NCBI RefSeq assembly: GCF_025822245.1
Contig: NZ_JACKTL010000046.1
Coordinates: forward strand, 1-64,000
Direction of reading: 5' to 3'
DNA: 64,000 bases
DNA from: Mycolicibacterium hodleri
Lineage (GTDB): Bacteria; Actinomycetota; Actinomycetes; Mycobacteriales; Mycobacteriaceae
In this document: positions 61,940 to 64,000 of the stretch, in pieces
Position numbering within the stretch: the first letter of the stretch is position 1
Layout of the letters: every line of letters begins with the position of its first letter
Position numbers and translations under genes: made by a program
The notes under the pieces: generated by a model
What the model was told of the DNA's origin: nothing
Database searches by the model: none
Seen by the model: the letters and a program-made list of their open reading frames with translations, nothing else

Positions 61940-64000
61940 GTGCTCCTCGCCGCGGCCAGCAGGCTGAAGGTCCTCAACGTTCGTGAACTGCGCACCCACT
62001 GGGGACGTGCGGTGGCCTCCGTCGTCGTCGTCGCGGTGTCGGCGGCGCTGCTCGTCGCCGTCCTCGGCGTCTCGGGGTCGATCACCGGGTCGATCGACCG
62101 CCTGGCCACCAGCATCGGCGGTGACGCCGACCTCGAGATCTCCGGCATCACCGGCGAAGGCGTCGACGAGACCATGCTCGCCACGGTCACCGGCACCCAG
62201 AACGTCCGTGCCGCAGTGCCTCTGATCCGCGCGCGCACCACCGCCGACGGTCAACCCGCCCTCTTGATCGGGCTCGGCCAGAACGCGGCGGAGCTGCACT
62301 CGGACCTGCAAACCGCCATTCAGCGTCAACTCGAGCAGGGCTCCCCCGTGGCGTCGGCACCCGACGGGGTCATCGTCGGCGCCGGCCTCGGAGTGGCCAA
62401 GGGCCAACGGTTCGAGGTGACGGGCTCCACGCCGGTCACCGCCGTGGCGGTCGTGGACGGACCCGCCGCCCGCCGCCTGAACGACGCCCACTTCGTGATC
62501 GCGCCACTCGCCCTTGCACAACGCCTTTCGGGCCGCGACGGCCGGCTCGACTCGATCCTGGTCTTCACCTCGCCCGGTGCGGACTCAGCGACGGTTCGGG
62601 CGGCGCTGACGACCGCGCTTCACGGCCGGGCCGTGGTGGCGACGCCGAGTTTCCGCGCCGCGCAGGCGAGTAGCTCGTTCGCCATCCTGCAGGCCATGAC
62701 ACTGCTGGCCGCCTCGGTGTCGCTGGTGGTGGCCGCCTTCCTCAGCTACAACGCCATGAGCATCGCGATCGCCCAGCGCCGGCCCGTCATCTCCACGATG
62801 CGGGCGCTGGGCGGACGCAGGCGCACGATCATGTCCGACATGCTGGCCGAGGCCGCCCTGGTCGGCTTCCTCGGCGGCCTCCTCGGATCGGCGTCGGGAA
62901 TCCTGATCGGCTACTTGGCCATTGGGAAACTCCCGTCCACGATGGTGCAGACGCTGGACGCCCGCCTCGAGTACGTCCTGCCCGTCTGGGTGGTGCCGCT
63001 GACCGTCGTGGCGTGCGTCGTCGCCAGCGTCAGCGCCTCGGCGCTGGCCGCGCGGCAGATCCACGCGGTCGCGCCGATCGAGGCGTTGGCGCCCAACGGC
63101 GCGTCGACCACGGAGCACGGTTCGCGACGGCTCAGGATCGCCTCGGGAATCGTCGGAGCGGCACTGCTCGCCGTCACCGTCGGCGTCGTCACCGCCGGCC
63201 TCGGCCAGATCGCCATCGCGTCGATCGCGTTGTCCTTCGTCGGATTTAGCGCGTTGTGCTTCGCCTTCTCGGGGTTCATCATCACGGCCGCCGCCGCGGT
63301 GGCCCGCCGATTCGGACCGGCCGGAGTGCTCGGCGCGGCGACCATCGAACGCGCCCCGCGCCGCATGTGGGTCGCGATGATGACGGTGTTGACGGCAGTC
63401 GTCACCACCGTGGCGGTCACCGGAGCCACCAGCAACGCCGTCGACTCCACGGTGGCCTCCTTCGCCTCGATCGCCCAGGCCGACGTGTGGGTCAGTTCGG
63501 CTGCCGCAACCGACTATTCGTCGACGCTGCTTCCGCCGAACACGGCGGCCGACGTCGCCGCCGTACCCGGCGTCGCGCGCGTCGTACCGGATCAGATGGC
63601 CTTCGCCACCGTCGATGAGTCGCGCGTGATGCTGCTGGGCATCGCGGCGAACTCCCATCGCGACATCTACACCTCGCTCTCCCCGGGTGACCGTCAGGCG
63701 TTGCTCGACGGCCAGGGCGTGGCCCTGTCGCGAGACCTCGGGACGTCGATGAAAGTGGCTGCGGGCGACCAGATCACGTTGCAAACACCCACCGGTCCAC
63801 GCACCGTTCGGGTGCTCGCCCTGGTGCCATACTTCTCCGGGATGACGGGGACGGTCGCGATGAGCTTCGACGCCATGCAGGCCTGGTTCGACCGCGCGGG
63901 AGCCAGCGACCTGGAGGTCACCGTCGCCCCCGGGGCCGATCCGGACGCGGTCCGGGCCGCGATCCGCAAGGTCGTCTCCCCCGAGACCTTCGTCTATTCC
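61940..64000 (+). CDS. FtsX-family ABC permease (partial, runs off the window)
   Basis: The frame from GTG 61940 is open to base 64000 (687 codons) with no stop. It has an N-terminal helix (WGRAVASVVVVAVSAALLVAVLGV) and a periplasmic-type domain of about 200 residues. Then come membrane segments with ILQAMTLLAASVSLVVAAFLSYNAMSIAI, RRPVISTMRALGGRRRTIMSDMLAEAALVGFLGGLLGSASG, the FtsX core signature, and a second extracytoplasmic region (TTVAVTGATSNAVDS...). The usual two-FtsX arrangement of about 850 residues is expected. With the ATPase just upstream it makes an ABC exporter. The substrate may be the product of the acyltransferase upstream, by gene order only. Confidence 0.9.
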   Translation, partial: MLLAAASRLKVLNVRELRTHWGRAVASVVVVAVSAALLVAVLGVSGSITGSIDRLATSIGGDADLEISGITGEGVDETMLATVTGTQNVRAAVPLIRARTTADGQPALLIGLGQNAAELHSDLQTAIQRQLEQGSPVASAPDGVIVGAGLGVAKGQRFEVTGSTPVTAVAVVDGPAARRLNDAHFVIAPLALAQRLSGRDGRLDSILVFTSPGADSATVRAALTTALHGRAVVATPSFRAAQASSSFAILQAMTLLAASVSLVVAAFLSYNAMSIAIAQRRPVISTMRALGGRRRTIMSDMLAEAALVGFLGGLLGSASGILIGYLAIGKLPSTMVQTLDARLEYVLPVWVVPLTVVACVVASVSASALAARQIHAVAPIEALAPNGASTTEHGSRRLRIASGIVGAALLAVTVGVVTAGLGQIAIASIALSFVGFSALCFAFSGFIITAAAAVARRFGPAGVLGAATIERAPRRMWVAMMTVLTAVVTTVAVTGATSNAVDSTVASFASIAQADVWVSSAAATDYSSTLLPPNTAADVAAVPGVARVVPDQMAFATVDESRVMLLGIAANSHRDIYTSLSPGDRQALLDGQGVALSRDLGTSMKVAAGDQITLQTPTGPRTVRVLALVPYFSGMTGTVAMSFDAMQAWFDRAGASDLEVTVAPGADPDAVRAAIRKVVSPETFVYS

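Overview
The window comes from a high-GC actinobacterium and almost certainly from a mycobacterium, probably a rapid grower of the Mycolicibacterium type. From memory, the order clpX, clpP2, clpP1, tig, tRNA-Pro, tRNA-Gly, then nei, rpiB, a mycoredoxin-2 homologue, pepN, an HNH protein, glbO, a YbgC-type thioesterase, the large NAD-glutamate dehydrogenase, an ABC-F protein, an SSB-like protein, plsB2, plsC and a wax-ester-synthase family protein follows the Rv2457c to Rv2484c stretch of M. tuberculosis. PE-PPE domain and REP13E12-type genes also point to mycobacteria. GTG and TTG starts, 4-base stop/start overlaps and sparse U-tracts after terminator hairpins are typical.

Layout. 0-9 kb: the end of an IS481-type transposase, a SnoaL-like protein, a type III glutamine synthetase, a beta-propeller lipoprotein, the fdhF-fdhD formate dehydrogenase-like pair, a family 1 glycosyltransferase and cyanase. 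9-14 kb: the core Clp protease and trigger factor block, ending at two tRNA genes. 13.9-15.0 kb: a 1.1 kb segment with a Gre-factor homologue and a ribosome-hibernation-like protein, bounded by a 32-base near-perfect duplication of the tRNA-Gly 3' end, so it looks like a very small tRNA-integrated element. 15-21.5 kb: accessory secreted and membrane proteins and a Na+/H+ antiporter. 21.5-29.4 kb: nei and rpiB, a TetR/SDR divergent pair with two palindromic operators, an operon of cytosine permease, yeast-type cytosine deaminase and a 2-oxoglutarate oxygenase, and a sulfite-oxidase-fold membrane protein.

29.4-43 kb: pepN, two HNH proteins, a 46-residue peptide gene behind a structured leader, glbO, the gdh operon, the ABC-F ATPase and an SSB-like protein. 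43-53 kb: a 13E12-type pseudogene broken by a 97-bp tandem duplication and an in-frame stop, a CopD/CtaG copper and cytochrome oxidase assembly membrane protein, the acyltransferase operon (WS/DGAT, plsC, plsB2), a decayed PD-(D/E)XK endonuclease relic and tRNA-Arg. 53-64 kb: a SulP transporter with a MerR regulator and palindromic operator, a small membrane protein, a four-gene surface-glycan cluster (two GT4-like, one GT2, one WcbI-like), and a LuxI/FeeM-like acyltransferase followed by a LolD/MacB-type ABC ATPase and an FtsX permease that runs off the window.

How the genes work together. ClpX with ClpP1P2 and trigger factor form the protein quality-control block. WS/DGAT, PlsC and PlsB2 act in glycerolipid acylation. 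The permease and deaminase would bring in cytosine and make uracil, and the oxygenase may act on a base. FdhD should sulfurate the molybdenum cofactor of FdhF. All functional statements rest on motif reading and remembered family features. No database search was run.
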